Source: Sipunculus nudus
Taxonomy: Eukaryota > Annelida > Sipuncula > Golfingiida > Sipunculidae
NCBI GenBank assembly: GCA_026874595.1
Contig: CM049316.1
Coordinates: forward strand, 56,985,676-57,049,675
Reading direction: 5' to 3'
DNA: 64,000 nucleotides
The notes under the pieces were generated by a model, which searched no databases, had not been told where the DNA came from, and saw only the letters and a program-made list of their open reading frames with translations. Position 1 is the first letter of the stretch, and each line of letters opens with the position of its first letter. A program made the translations under genes and the position numbers. Positions 46,061-57,979 of this stretch are shown piece by piece.

Positions 46061-46067
46061 TTATTTA

Positions 46068-46255
46068 TATATTAAAAATGAAATATGTCTGTTATTAAAA
46101 TAGACTTTGATTCCATTCCTGAGTTTACTATGGAATATAATATCTGAGCCTGGTTCATTTATTATATATTGAAAATGAAATATATGTATTATTAAAATAG
46201 ACTTTGGTTCCATTTCTCAGTTTACTATGAAATTAATAACTTAGCCGGGTTCAGA
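46068..46255. repeat. ~97-bp tandem duplication
   Basis: ATTAAAATAGACTTTGRTTC and CAGTTTACTATG-type phrases occur twice (46071-46158 and 46168-46252). Non-coding. Confidence 0.8.
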
Positions 46256-46337
46256 ATTAACCAAATACCTGAAACATAATACCTTATTTTTTAAAACATT
46301 TAATTGTAATGTATATGGATCACACAAGACAACTATA

Positions 46338-47402
46338 ACAAGTGGCCCATGGGCCATGACGCTCAGCTGAATTCAAGGAACCTTGAACAATGGGTAAAAT
46401 GAACTCCAAGAGTGCTAAAAATCATGCATTTTGCCAACAGACATTAGATATAGGTTACAGTGATTTTATTCTATATCCAACTGCTACCATTTGTGTCCAT
46501 ATGACAAAAACAGTGCTAAAATCATGTTCTTTCACACAGCTTGCAGAATATAGGTCACAGTGACATTATTTTCAAATTTCCAATAATTTTTACAGGGACC
46601 TCTCTGGATCTTAATCAAATTAGAAGTTTCTAGGTCCAACTGTAACCAATCATGCAAATCTGTCCTATAGGGTGCTCAAATCATATTGTTTCACATATCT
46701 TTCAGAATATAGGTCACTATGATCTAATTTCTAATTTCCCTGGATGTACAGTTAAAAGTTTCTATGTCCAACGGTTATGGTTTGTGCCCTATTAACAGCC
46801 AGACCACTTCATTTGAAGGTCTCAACTTGATTACACCACTAATAATTAAGAAACTAATTTTGTCAGTCTCAGAAATTTCTCAGTCCAACAATTATGATTT
46901 GTCTGGTTAACAGATGACAACATCTCAAAATAGAGAAGGAAACTGGAAGAAAAAATTCGAAAAAAATACAGGTAGTGCCACCATTTCTGCGGAAACTGAA
47001 GAAAGAGTCCATGATCAATATGCATGCAAAGAATCATGGTGATCAATGCATTAGTTATTGACCTACTGGAGCTTTTGTATCAAATTTTTTATATTCTGAG
47101 GGGTACTTCTGAGCCCAATAGCTTGTAGAATATGGGTAACAGAGACACAATTTCAGGTTTCCACAGAGATATATTCATGAACCTCCTTTGATGTCAAGTT
47201 AGAAGATTCCAGGTCCATCGATTAGGAATTGTGCCATGTTAACAGTTGACAGTTTCATTGCAGGTCTAAAAAACAAAAAAAAAACAAAAAATCAATAAAA
47301 ATGTAAAAGTTCAGGTGGCACCACCAGTCTGCAGGAGGTGATGGAACACCCAATGATCAATGAACTTTTGTATCAGATGACTTTCAGTCAATTGAGCTAA
47401 AA
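46338..47402. repeat. Interspersed repeat, same family as 10598-11852
   Basis: It starts with ACAAGTGGCCCATGGGCCATG followed closely by ACGCTCAGCTGAA, and ends CTTTCAGTCAATTGAGCTAA. Inside are CAGAATATAGGTCACAGTG-type units followed by 336-type units with GGTRGYRCCACC words near 46972 and 47315. A separate tail to about 47600 has GAGCGCAGACCTCCGCC. Confidence 0.65.
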
Positions 47403-48104
47403 ACAGTCAGAGAGCGCAGACCTCCGCCATATCAGCTCATTAGCCTCAAAGCAGCATTTATCCTGTAAAATATTGCTGGATCAAGAATGTTTCCGTATCA
47501 AAATTAAATCAATTTTCCCTTCGATCATTGCCGAGCTATCCTGAAGATTGATCAAAATCCGTCAATAACATTTGGCTAATGTTGCTAACAGACACACAAA
47601 CATACAAACACCCGCAAAAACAATATATTTGCAGACTAAAGCTAAGATGTCTTATATGTACGGAATGCGAGATGCGGAAAGCGTATAAAATCGGTACACG
47701 TATTGAGAAATATAGAAGGTGAGATTCCTCATGCGCGGACCAAGCATGCGGAATGCTTATATATCCGGCAAAAATGATCGCTGCATGTAACGAATTTTGA
47801 AGTTTCCGGATGTTATCAAGGGGTAACACAAAAAAAATGCATGCCGCCGTGCAGGTTCATGTGAAATCTCTCAACACGCATTCCATATTCAGTAGATAAG
47901 GAATCTTACATGCTACTACTGAGGAAACTAGCCCTCGAAACTTGTCAAAGTCGGGATTTTAGCCCTATCTCCCGTGGCGAGGGGGGTTTGGGGAGCTTAA
48001 GCCATTTGCTTTCTTTTTAAAACATGCCCTAGGATTATAAAAACAACGGCAAGCAACCGAAGCCCCCCTGTTTTTACGTTGATTTACTGACACCTTTCAG
48101 GGAA

Positions 48105-48210
48105 ACGGCTAGACTGGTACCCCGCTCTATTATGGCACCGCTGCTCTAGGCAAATCATAGACTGGTATCCCGCTCTATTATGGCACCGCTGCTCTAGGCA
48201 AATCATACGG
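48105..48210. repeat. ~56-bp direct repeat
   Basis: AGACTGGTAYCCCGCTCTAT and TATGGCACCGCTGCTCTAGG occur twice in tandem just upstream of the Harbinger transposase. It may be near the element's left end, but no matching inverted end was found. Confidence 0.8.
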
Positions 48211-49371
48211 TGCGTTTTGGCGTTGCTACTGTTTCGACCGGTTCGGTTATGACCAGAATGTGGTTGTCATGGAGCACAAAAACGCTTTTGGTTTTGTAAA
48301 CAACCAACAAGGCGTCCTCTGCGGGTTTGTTTACATTGCTTCAGAGTGAATTTTCAGACCTCGACACATTTTGTGAGACTAGAATTATGACTGGTGTAGC
48401 TGGAGAGCTAGAGGAGGACATGGCAATAGCTTCTGCCATGCAACAAGTTATTGAAAATAAAGAAAGACAGGAGACGTGTCTGGAAGCGGCGGCGGTGGGC
48501 GTGGCGTCTGTCACGAGGCAAACGCATAACAAAAACAAACATTATGTGGAGAAGGTTGTCCCCTCCTACTTGGACACTGACTTCAAGAGCCATTTTCGAG
48601 TAACCAGGGTAACTTTTGAAGCCATCCTGACCATGCTTATGCTGAATGGCTTGGCTATTGGTGAGAACAGTGGAGGCCACGATCCCTTGACTGGAGAGAA
48701 GATATGCTTCTTTCCTCCCTTTGGTACCTGGCAAATCAGGAGTGTATGCGAAGCATTGGTGACAGGTAACATGTACGACACATCTATTTTAAGTAACGAA
48801 AGGGGAATTCCATTTGCTCATTTCCATATTATTTGTGACCTAGCCAAATGACCATAAAGCTACCAAATTAAAGTTGTAAGTGATAGTCAGGTTTGAAACA
48901 AAATTCATTCGTAATATTAATTTTTAAATTATTGGAGGACCCAGAAGTCTCGATCCCCCCTATGGCTATTAAGCCACTACAACCTTTTATAAAGTTTTAA
49001 AATTTAAAAGATTTTGTGGGCTGCATGCAGTCCCCCTAAAGGAAGAAAATTAAAATTTATGAAGGTTTTTTTCATTACTGGGAGTGCTGGATTGAACGCT
49101 CTTCTTTCCAAAATCCTTGAAAATCCACCTTTGATATACAATGGTTCATCCATCCATGTTATTTACATTATATTAATATAGTAAGTAGTAAAAAGTCCTG
49201 TATTGATGTAATATCATTAAATTTCAATTATCAATCAAATAAATTTTTAAGAATACGTACATATGTGATATGGTGGAGTAGGATCTGAGACATGGAAAAT
49301 GTTATAAAATTGTTTTAAGTGATAATGGTATATTGACACGGAAATATTTCGGAAAAATTGACGTAAAATGT

Positions 49372-49374
<3 letters not shown>

Positions 49375-49421
<47 letters not shown>
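49375..49421. repeat. (AT)n microsatellite in transposase intron
   Basis: TA run 15 bp before exon 2 of the Harbinger transposase. Confidence 0.95.
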
Positions 49422-49424
<3 letters not shown>

Positions 49425-49779
49425 TTTACACAACAGATTTAACATGGCCAAAAGCAGCGTCCATCTGGCGGTCTGCAGAGTCACAAGTACTCTGGTAAAG
49501 CTTGGGTACCAAATCAAAGTGTGGCCATCCGGAGATGTTATACACAGAGTGGCAGCTGGATTTAAGGAAAGAGCTCAGTTTCCAGGTGAGTGTCACATCA
49601 TCTATGAGTGGGACTAATTTGTAAATTTTTGAGATAATTCCAAAAGATATGTCAATTATAAAATGGGTGTTCAAGAAAGAAAAAGTAAATATATTTGCTT
49701 AAAAACTGAATAAAGGTTTTCAAAGTATTTATAAATTTATTTTTAGCTCAGCTGACTGTAAATGGTGTGAGCTCAAGAC

Positions 49780-49838
<59 letters not shown>
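49780..49838. repeat. (AT)n microsatellite in transposase intron
   Basis: TA run following a CTCAGCTGAC...GAGCTCAAG repeat fragment, in the 49586-50578 intron. Confidence 0.95.
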
Positions 49839-49841
<3 letters not shown>

Positions 49842-52062
49842 CATAGAAATGTTATTTATGCATTTTATAAAATTATACACCTCTCTATTGTAAAAGAAAT
49901 TAAAAAGTTTTATATCCTTAAGTATAAATAAGCTTTCTCTTGCAATTTATTTGCATAATTCAGGTAAGTTCACCATTATTTCCTCCCAGTACAAGATCAG
50001 TCCAACAAATACCCAATCCCCTAAGGTTCATATGAACCATGGTTACACTATATAATTCACATTTAATTATTAATTTCACACAATGTTCAACAGAAAATTT
50101 AGTAAATATAACTTCATGTTAATGTGTTAAACAATAATGCAATGTATAGCCTATATGCCTACTGACCAAGCCTTGTTAATAGATCTGCAAACAAGCCAAG
50201 GGTTTATAATCACATTTCCAATCTTATAAACCACATCAAGCCAATTCCTGGTGTCCCATGGATAATGACAACATCTAGCATGAACTAATCACACAGTAAC
50301 TTTAGCCTTTTCCTGTCTATCATTATAATCAATCAAGGCTTCATCCCTAATGTTTTAGTCAAAGGTTGTAATAGTTAATGTAATAGCTATTATTTTGGTA
50401 CTTGGGGTTCTGTAACTATTACTTTGAAACCTGTAATTTTATATTATATATAATATATATATATTTATTTATGGTGAGGGATGATGGATCATAGTTAAAG
50501 CTGAGACTATTAACATTCAGCTAACATAAAAAAAAGGTAGAAAATATTGACACTTTCAATTTGTTTTAATATTTTAAGGTGTCTTGGGAGCCATCGATGG
50601 GTGCCATATAACATTAAAATTCCAGCATCTCATCAACACGAATATCTAAACAGAAAGATCGGGCACAGTGTGGTTCTACAGGCTGTGTGTGACTATGGTC
50701 GACGGTTTCTTCATTGTTTCTGTGGATTTCCAGGAAGTTGTCACGACACCAGAGTTCTTTATAATTCTTCTCTATTCAAGAACATTGATACTGATTTTGC
50801 TTCTCATTTCCTTTCTTCAGCATATCACTTAGTTGGTGACTCTGGTTATCCACTTTTAAATTGGTTGATGGTTCCTTTCAGAGACAACGGCAATTTAACT
50901 GATACACAGATTCGTTCTAATAAGAAACTTTCACAGACAACGATTGTTATTGAATGTTCATTTGCTTTACTTAAAGGGAGATTTAGAAGACTGAAATATG
51001 TAGATGCTAGACTTGATTCCATTCCTTCTTTAGTTATAGCCAGTTGTGTTCTCCACAATATTTGCCTAGATGAAGGAGATGACGAAGATTATTTCCTTGG
51101 TAGTGATAATTATGATTTCCTAAGTGATCTATTATCATCTGGTTCTGACACAGGTGACAATCAAGCAAATGTCAAACGAAACTACATAGCAGCTTTAATA
51201 TAAAGCTGGATACATTGGGAATAGTCAGTGAACAACAAATGTTTAACCTTGAAGTGTCTTATGTTGACTACTCATCCGGCAACATTAAAAGATGTTACCA
51301 GTCATTAAAATAAGCCAGGAATAGTACATGAATAGTAAAATAAATGTCCATTGCATCTTATGAACATAAACTGTTGAAATGTTAATAGTTATTTACAGTT
51401 GATTTGTTGGAATATAATTCAGTGCATTTATTCTTCTTTGTTATACCTCAACCTTTTTTACTGATGACAAAATGATTGCAAGAAAAATGTCACATAAGGA
51501 AATATGGTCACAATTTTTGTGGGGAATTAAGTCACACAAAAAGTCATATTCTTCGATAGGAAATAGTAATCGATTTGGGTAAAAAATTTAGTTACTTAGC
51601 TAAAGTCACATCTTCGGGTTTTATCATTAATAAGGATATATTATGCTCCAGATTGAAAGCATGCAGGTACACCTCAGCTGGGGCCTTATCAGTGTTACTG
51701 TTGACTTGCTCCAGACCCACATATTCTAAATAAACATTTTTGGACTTTCCAATATCTATTTTAACCTATTAATGACAAAATTACCAATTACTATTATTAT
51801 TATATATTACATATACCCCATGTCTGATAATAGGTAATAATAAACAATACCAAGATCAATTGGTAGGCCAATATCCAAGTGAACACATTGAACCACGCCT
51901 AGGAATACAAGATGGAGGTATACAAATTATGTGGACATTTGAAATTTCAAGTTAATATTAATACATTTAAATTTCATTTATATTGCCATTTTTCAAAATG
52001 GCTTTGATCAATTCTTTTTGCACACTTATTCTCTCTTTGTGCATTTCTTTCATTTCAGCCAA

Positions 52063-52591
52063 CTAACATTTTTGCAGTTCTAGTTGTTCATGATGTTTTT
52101 TATCTGTAATATCTATCAACTTATTAAAAGTTGTTGTTAGTTCCTCATGTCTTTGTTTGTTTTCTTCCATCATTTTGTTTATGGTATCCATAATGGTATT
52201 TTGTTTTTTTTATTCTTTTACTGGGCTGGAGAGGTTCAGCCTCAGGCACCTCAGGGGAGGAGAGGCTGTCAGTGATGCTTGTGGATGGCTCCACAGTATC
52301 AATGACAGCCACAGGAGTTACTGCATGGTTATCATGCGGTAACTCCTGCATCATATCAAAATACTCTGGTTTCTCTCTCCTTCCCCTACCTGACAATTTT
52401 GAGTACTGGACATAGTCCTTGTAGGACCGTTCCAAGTTCCTGAACTTCTGGCTGCACTGAGCACCCCCTTTATCAGTTAACACAAACCCCATTCCCATTA
52501 ATTCTTCCGCTACCATATCCCACACCTTACATTTCCTTGTAACTTTATCATGAAGCATTGCAAAATATTTCTCCTTCATTAATATTAACAA
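52063..52591 (-). pseudogene. Harbinger Myb/SANT-like DNA-binding protein, frameshifted
   Basis: The frame from 52591 reads MLILMKEKYFAMLHDK, then KCKVWDMVAEELMGMG, CSQKFRNLERSYKDYV and an acidic tail. This is a trihelix/Myb-SANT domain (W..VA..L...G......QC..K...L...YK), the second protein of PIF/Harbinger elements, which brings the transposase to DNA. In-frame codons (DQEATKNLL) continue upstream to about 52625. An A-rich run near 52203 shifts the frame: in one frame the protein ends at 52145; in the other a coiled-coil tail (MDTINKMMEENKQRHEELTT) continues to a stop at 52063, the usual C-terminal form. It converges with the transposase. Confidence 0.8.
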
Positions 52592-52841
52592 ATTTTTTGT
52601 AGCTTCTTGATCACCCAGCCTGCCAATGTTACTGCCTCCTTTACAATGTTATGTCAGTAAATAGACCTGTGTCAAAGTGTACCATAATTTTTACCTGCTT
52701 TATAATATAAAAAAATAATATAAGGATAGGATAAATATGAAGTTTTATTAATAGTTAAATCTAGTTATGTAATCAATAATGTTCAAGGTAAAATCAAATT
52801 TTTTGTCCACAGATAAGACTCCAGTATGGTCTGGAAATAAA

Positions 52842-53216
52842 TTCCAGAACGTTTATTCCAGCTGCGACACCGTCATTTGTCATGTATACATTTACTAGTT
52901 GCGGAAGTTGACGTCACCCCGGGCTGAATGGATTTCCCCCTGAGCTAGCGTCTGTGATTGGCTGCATGGTACCAGTTGTTTTCTACATCTCTTTTAGGCG
53001 CACAATTCAAACAGCTGTCAAATTGTCAATGAAGTTGAAAATCAGTGGGCATGGCATGCAAACACAACCAGGACCATTATATCACTTGTTTTGTATACAT
53101 TAACGTTTGTTCTATAACCATAACATACATTAAGCCCGGGGTGACGTCAACTTCCGCAACTAGTAAATGTATACATAACAAATGACGGTGTCGCAGCTGA
53201 AATAAACGTTCTGGAA
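52842..53216. repeat. Inverted repeat, 84-bp arms, ~207-bp loop
   Basis: The left arm 52842-52925 and right arm 53133-53216 are reverse complements with only about two mismatches. Both arms hold TTGCGGAAGTTGACGTCACC, including the palindrome TGACGTCA. It is shaped like a MITE or foldback element, though no clear target duplication is seen. It lies just right of the Harbinger Myb-like gene. The short frames over it are by-products. Confidence 0.9.
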
Positions 53217-53760
53217 CTCGTGGTTAGTGTGGGGAACTTTTATATTTGGAAGTTTAATCTTGTAAATAAAGATGTTTTCAACAAAAAGGCGCGTGATCAT
53301 GCTTGTGAAGCGGATAATTCTCCGGAATTCGGACTCGTGAAAAAAAGTTGTCTTGCCTGCGTAGCGGTGGAGTTCATTACCTTGTTCTTTTATAATCGGT
53401 ATATCGCCCATACTCAATGTGTTTTCGGTTTCTAGGCCATTGTAGTGCTGGAAACGAGTGCCTGTGCTTGTGACAGTGTTGGTTATACAACACGTACGTA
53501 TTTCACCGCTTCGCGCACATAAATACACACTCTGCGTTTTCTTCGGTTATAATATGAAACTTTTGCATTTAAAGTACAAACCATTCAAAGTTGCAAAACT
53601 TTTATACATTTTTTAAAGTTTCAGGCCTATTATAAATATATTTCCAATTAAAATTTAGAGTGGAATATGTTGTTCACACTACCTCTCCGCCATCGTTTCG
53701 GAACGGAACCAACATCCGTACCCGGTTCACTTTCGTCCGACCAATGGTTGAACCAGAACC

Positions 53761-53811
<51 letters not shown>
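53761..53811. repeat. (AT)n microsatellite
   Basis: Pure TA run. Confidence 0.95.
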
Positions 53812-53815
<4 letters not shown>

Positions 53816-54099
53816 CTAGTTGAGGAGCTGCCTTGGCATGACGTTGTCCATGAGAACATAAATCAATTATTTGTTACCACATAGAAAAGTAGAGAGATTT
53901 TGTTTTTAAATCAGCATGAGGAATGGAAGTGTAGCATATTCATCCGTCATTACAGTTTGGATTACATGGACAAGTATTCCCTTCTTCTAAAGTTGGTGGC
54001 TCAAATACACATTGTGCATTATATACACAATCATGTGTTTTTTATACAAACACATTCTGACTGAGATCCATGATATTCAGTACCAATTATTCAATGAAA

Positions 54100-54372
54100 A
54101 CAATGAAGCCAAACCTGGTAAACAATGGACATAAATAGACTACTTAAATAGGCAAGATAATATCACAATAACTCAAGTGTCTCACTGTATGCATACCTTT
54201 TTTCAGGGGATATAATAAACCCAGCTTAGGTACATAAAATGAAGCTAAACCTGGTAACCGATGGACATAAATAGGCTACGTAAATAGGCATGATATAATA
54301 TCACAATAACTCAAGTTTTTTAATGTATGCATAATTTTTTTTGCAGGGGATAATAAACCCACCTTAGGTACA
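54100..54372. repeat. ~134-bp tandem duplication
   Basis: Two units (about 54104-54236 and 54237-54371) share AATGAAGCYAAACCTGGTAA, ATCACAATAACTCAAGT and CAGGGGAT..AATAAACCCA. Non-coding. Confidence 0.85.
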
Positions 54373-54611
54373 CACAGTGGAGTTAGCTTGGCACATGTTT
54401 CCGACCAATAGAATAGAACCGCACCTGTGTGAGAAGTATGTCAGAATTGTAATCGTTTCTTACATGTAGGACTTTCATTGAAACAAGGCTTTTATTCAGC
54501 AGGGGATTGACGACGTATTTCATATTACATGTATTTAAACTGTAGAAGCAATTGCAAATTCATATGGGATCGGTCCCCTCAATTTAACATAGTCATTAAG
54601 AGATATATACT

Positions 54612-54801
54612 AGAAGCGGATCCAGAGGTGGGGTCCAGGGGGTCCAAGCGCCGCCCTTTTTTCAGCCGAAGTTTTTTAGGGGTTTCCGACCATTTTTTGC
54701 TGCCTTGACCCGCCGCGGAACCTAGGGACCTTTTTTTAGGTCTTGTGATTAGTCTTTGTGGGTTGGACTCCTCCTTTTCCTAAAATCTGGATCCGCCTCT
54801 G
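54612..54801. mobile_element. Short GGATCC-ended element, copy e
   Basis: It starts AGAAGCGGATCCAGAGG and ends AAAATCTGGATCCGCCTCT, the cleanest inverted ends of the five copies. It shares GGACCTTTTTTTAGG and GTGGGTTGGAC with copies c and d. Confidence 0.8.
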
Positions 54802-54874
54802 TATACCGTGGAATATATATTTGTTGAAGACAGCACATGCATTACAGGTACCTGAATTCTAACCACTCCCTAGA

Positions 54875-55505
54875 TATGAGTGATTTTATCCAACAGCAGA
54901 TAATTAGATGGACGCAGTGCAAAACTTGTTGCTGTTGGTGACACCAGTTTTGTGTATAACAAAGCGCTATGAAAGATCTAATAACATGCAAAATTTCAGG
55001 AAGATACATCAAATCAGTCCGGAGATATTAGCACGGAAGTCTGCAGCATAAACATAAATATAGGTGGCGCCACCTGTCATAACATCAAGAAAGCTATCCA
55101 GTACGTAAACGCATGCAACATTTCATGTGAATAAATCCCACCACTGCAGAGATATGAGTGAATTTTAACCAAGGCAGGCGACCAAATGGTCACCGTGCAA
55201 AGATGATTGCAGGAGCCGCCACCAGTTTTGTGTATGATAAAGAGCTATACCTATACACATGTCAAATTTCATGAAGACACTTTTAACCAGTCCGAAGAAA
55301 TTTGCAAAGTTGTCGGCAGCGTGCACGTAAGTATAGATGGCTCCACCTGTCATCAAATCAAGAAAGCTTTTTCAGGACGTATACGCATGAAAAATGTCAG
55401 GTGAATAAATCCAACCACTGCAGAGGTATGAGTGATTTTAACCCAAGGCAGACGAACAGATGGACGCTGATGGTTGCAGATGGCGCCACCAGTTTAGCTT
55501 AAGTA
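54875..55505. repeat. Fragment of the ~280-bp GGTGGCGCCACC units
   Basis: About two units with TATGAGTGATTTTA, GTCATAACATCAAGAAAGC and GGTGGCGCCACC (55064) or mutated forms, like the interior of the Helitron-like copies at 24.4 and 61.2 kb but without either end. Confidence 0.8.
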
Positions 55506-55779
55506 ACGTAGAGCAGAACTTTAAGCTATCCTTTTCCTTCCTCCTGCCTTTTTGCCAGGGAGAGAGCAGCTGACTATAAAAAATTCGGTCTCGTCGTTTT
55601 TAACAAATACAGGAACCCATTCATATGGCCTTGAACATGCCTCTTCTTAGTCTTCATCGTAATTCCTATTTTAACGGTATCTTGGTATGGGTTTGATTCA
55701 TGCATGGAGATACATTTGTATCTCTATGATCCATGGGAGAAAGTGAACAAATGCACGTATATGCTTCATTTGGATGTCT

Positions 55780-56130
55780 CAAGAAAATAGAGAAAAAAAT
55801 TCGTAAACATTAGAAAAAGTACAGATTTTGCCACCAGTCGTCAGAAAATAATGAAACACGCCATGATCAATATGTATGGAAATAATCATGGCAATCAATG
55901 GAGCTTTTGTACCAATATTTTAATTATTCTGGGGGTACTTTTTGGCCCCGTAGCTCATATAGGTCGATGATATAGGTCGCAGTGAGCTAATTTGAGGTTT
56001 CCAAGGAGGTATGTTATGGATCCCCGTTCGTTTTATTATGCTGAGCTCAAATTGGTCATAGACCAGATCCCTTATACGAAAGCAGATCCAGGGAATACTT
56101 TTTGTAACATCCTGATACGATAAGATATGT
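55780..56130. repeat. Decayed 336-bp-type unit
   Basis: ATAGAGAAAAAAATTCGTAA and CATGATCAATATGTATG phrases identify one diverged unit in the same orientation as 25868-27290. Confidence 0.6.
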
Positions 56131-56636
56131 ACGTGTATAAACATACCAGCAAATTAACTTCAAATATACAGTAATCTCCTTTTTTTATAAATATATTTTA
56201 TTGCGGAAAAATTATACAATACACATTTTACACACAATTGTTCACAATTACATCAAATACAATATATACAAAGCACATCGCCTGGATATTATTCCAACTA
56301 TACTTTAAATTTTCAATCCATGTAATTTGCACATGCAGTATATACATTTATTCTAGTGGTCTTATCAGAATATATTTTCCCCTTGCTTTTTCTTTCAATA
56401 CTAAAACTACAATGCTACAGTATGTAAAACATACAGTAAAACTCCTTGGAAGGTTGAGATTTTCAAGTCAGTGGTAACACATGTATATATATCTCTCTCA
56501 CTCACCCATATATATTTATATTACATATAAAGGTTACAAACAGTTTACATAGTTTATATCCTTCTTGTTGCGTTTTCTGATGAAACAGAAATCTCCGTCA
56601 ATAACTCATTTTTATAATTCATGTCCTTTTCTACTG

Positions 56637-56637
<1 letters not shown>

Positions 56638-56705
<68 letters not shown>
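56638..56705. repeat. (AT)n microsatellite
   Basis: TA run, the longest in the window. Confidence 0.95.
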
Positions 56706-56709
<4 letters not shown>

Positions 56710-57831
56710 AACTAACTGGGTCAATTGGAAACGGACATTTAATCTAAATTAGAAATTATGAGTTGTAATCATGTCATGTTATGATATTACCTAGGATTCG
56801 AACAAGGTTTGCGTAATATGTTAATTTTTGGATTATTACTGTACATATAGAATAAAAATAGGGCTATAAAATAATGGCTAATGTTTCAAAAGGAAAAACT
56901 ATATATGCACGTTGCGACATTGTTACCCTGAATATGTATTCGTTCATGGACAAAACTTAAAAAAAAAACCTGTTGATAAATTAAATGTTTTCTCCTTCAT
57001 AAGTGAATGATAGCTGCAGGGAAATGTGGTCTATGGAATTCTGACAGGCTTATTCAGACAGTTCCAATGGCCGGTCTGACATAGCTCCTTTATTAGCCTC
57101 TGCTTACGGATTATTTAATGTTGTTTGGTTTCCCCGGTTCGTCTCACAGGTATGTTTGCTGCACGAACTGCAAGGTCCATGGATAGGAATACGAGGAATA
57201 AATCATTTAGAATAAAATAAATAGGATGATTTGATCCTGTTTGATTCTTGTATAATCAATATTTTGAAAATACACATTAAACAATAGCACACTGTGGCTG
57301 CCTTTTTGTTCGCGAGGGTTTGAAATTCGCGGTATTAGCGAAAGGGGAATAATCGCGAAAATAAAACCTTCAAAATAAGGTTTCCTATCGTGGAAGAGGT
57401 AATGTTGACATTATGAATAGAAAAAGCTCGTGTATGTTCATAAACTTTCTAATTGTCAGCCACTAACGAACAATATTTTTCGTTAATAAGATTTTGAGCA
57501 CTTTATATTCACATGATATTAATAGTTATTCTCTGTGTAAAGGTATTTTTGATGCGAGGTCGCGAAAATAGAAGCCACTGAAAAGTTAAAAATTGCGAAC
57601 TTTTAACTCCGCGAAAATGAAGCATATCACCGTGTATCGAGTTAGACGACATTTTTTTTTCTTTTGACCAAACCCTGGTGCAATTTATATAAAGATAACC
57701 TGCATTAACTGTCATGAAGTTAAATTGTTCTGAATATTTGCTCCCATATTTTATCCTTAAAAGGTACTGACGCGATACAATGGATAAGTGCACACAGAAA
57801 TGCATATACAAATACAATCCAAAATGCTTAC
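56706..57831. other. 3' side of gene 3, no exon recognised
   Basis: A terminal exon like those of genes 1 and 2 (xVKxNxPLx-stop) should follow the donor at 57832 but I could not find one. The stretch is AT-rich, with GCGAAAATA-type words near 57350-57610 from another repeat. Confidence 0.35.
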
Positions 57832-57979
57832 CTCGGATAGTGTGTCTCTGGTCTCATATGATTCTATATCGCTGTCCAAATTTTGCTCAATTATCCTGAC
57901 GAGACGATACTTGTCCATTATCTCAGCTGGATCTAACCTAAATCTTTTAATTTTCTCAATGAGGTAATCCTTATAGGCA
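57832..57979 (-). CDS. RNF31-like: Gene 3 exon: LDD C-terminal helices
   Basis: 148 nt, the same length as in gene 1 (acceptor TTCATTCTCACAG, donor TCCGAG|GTAAGC). After one base that completes a codon it reads AYKDYLIEKIKRFR, LDPAEIMDKYRL. It has the YK(D/E)YL...LDPA core of the HOIP LDD. Confidence 0.85.

Larger units (their letters stand above)
48327..51203 (+). pseudogene. HARBI1-like: PIF/Harbinger transposase (HARBI1-like DDE), three exons, two frameshifts
   Basis: Exons: 48327-48765, 49437-49585 and 50579-51203, with donors GACAG|GTAACA and CCAG|GTGAGT and acceptors CAACAG and TTTTAAG. Together they give a HARBI1-type nuclease of about 400 aa: an N-terminal region (GHDPL), SLWYLANQECMRSIGDRF, NMAKSSVH, then the catalytic domain with Asp in GAIDGCHI, Asp in VGDSGYPL and Glu in IVIECSFALLKGRFRRL, and the C-terminal SCVLHNICLDEGDDED. 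Such enzymes cut and paste Harbinger elements. The DDE triad is present, but the frame shifts in exon 1 (after GHDPLTGEK, about 48700) and again after GCHIT in exon 3 (about 50613). The copy is probably inactive unless these are assembly errors. A Myb-like partner lies downstream in the opposite direction, as usual in Harbinger. Confidence 0.85.

Noticed and set aside
47536-47829. 97-codon open frame, minus strand
   Set aside because: It lies in an interspersed repeat (phrases such as GATTGATCAAAATCCGTCAA) and shows no domain.
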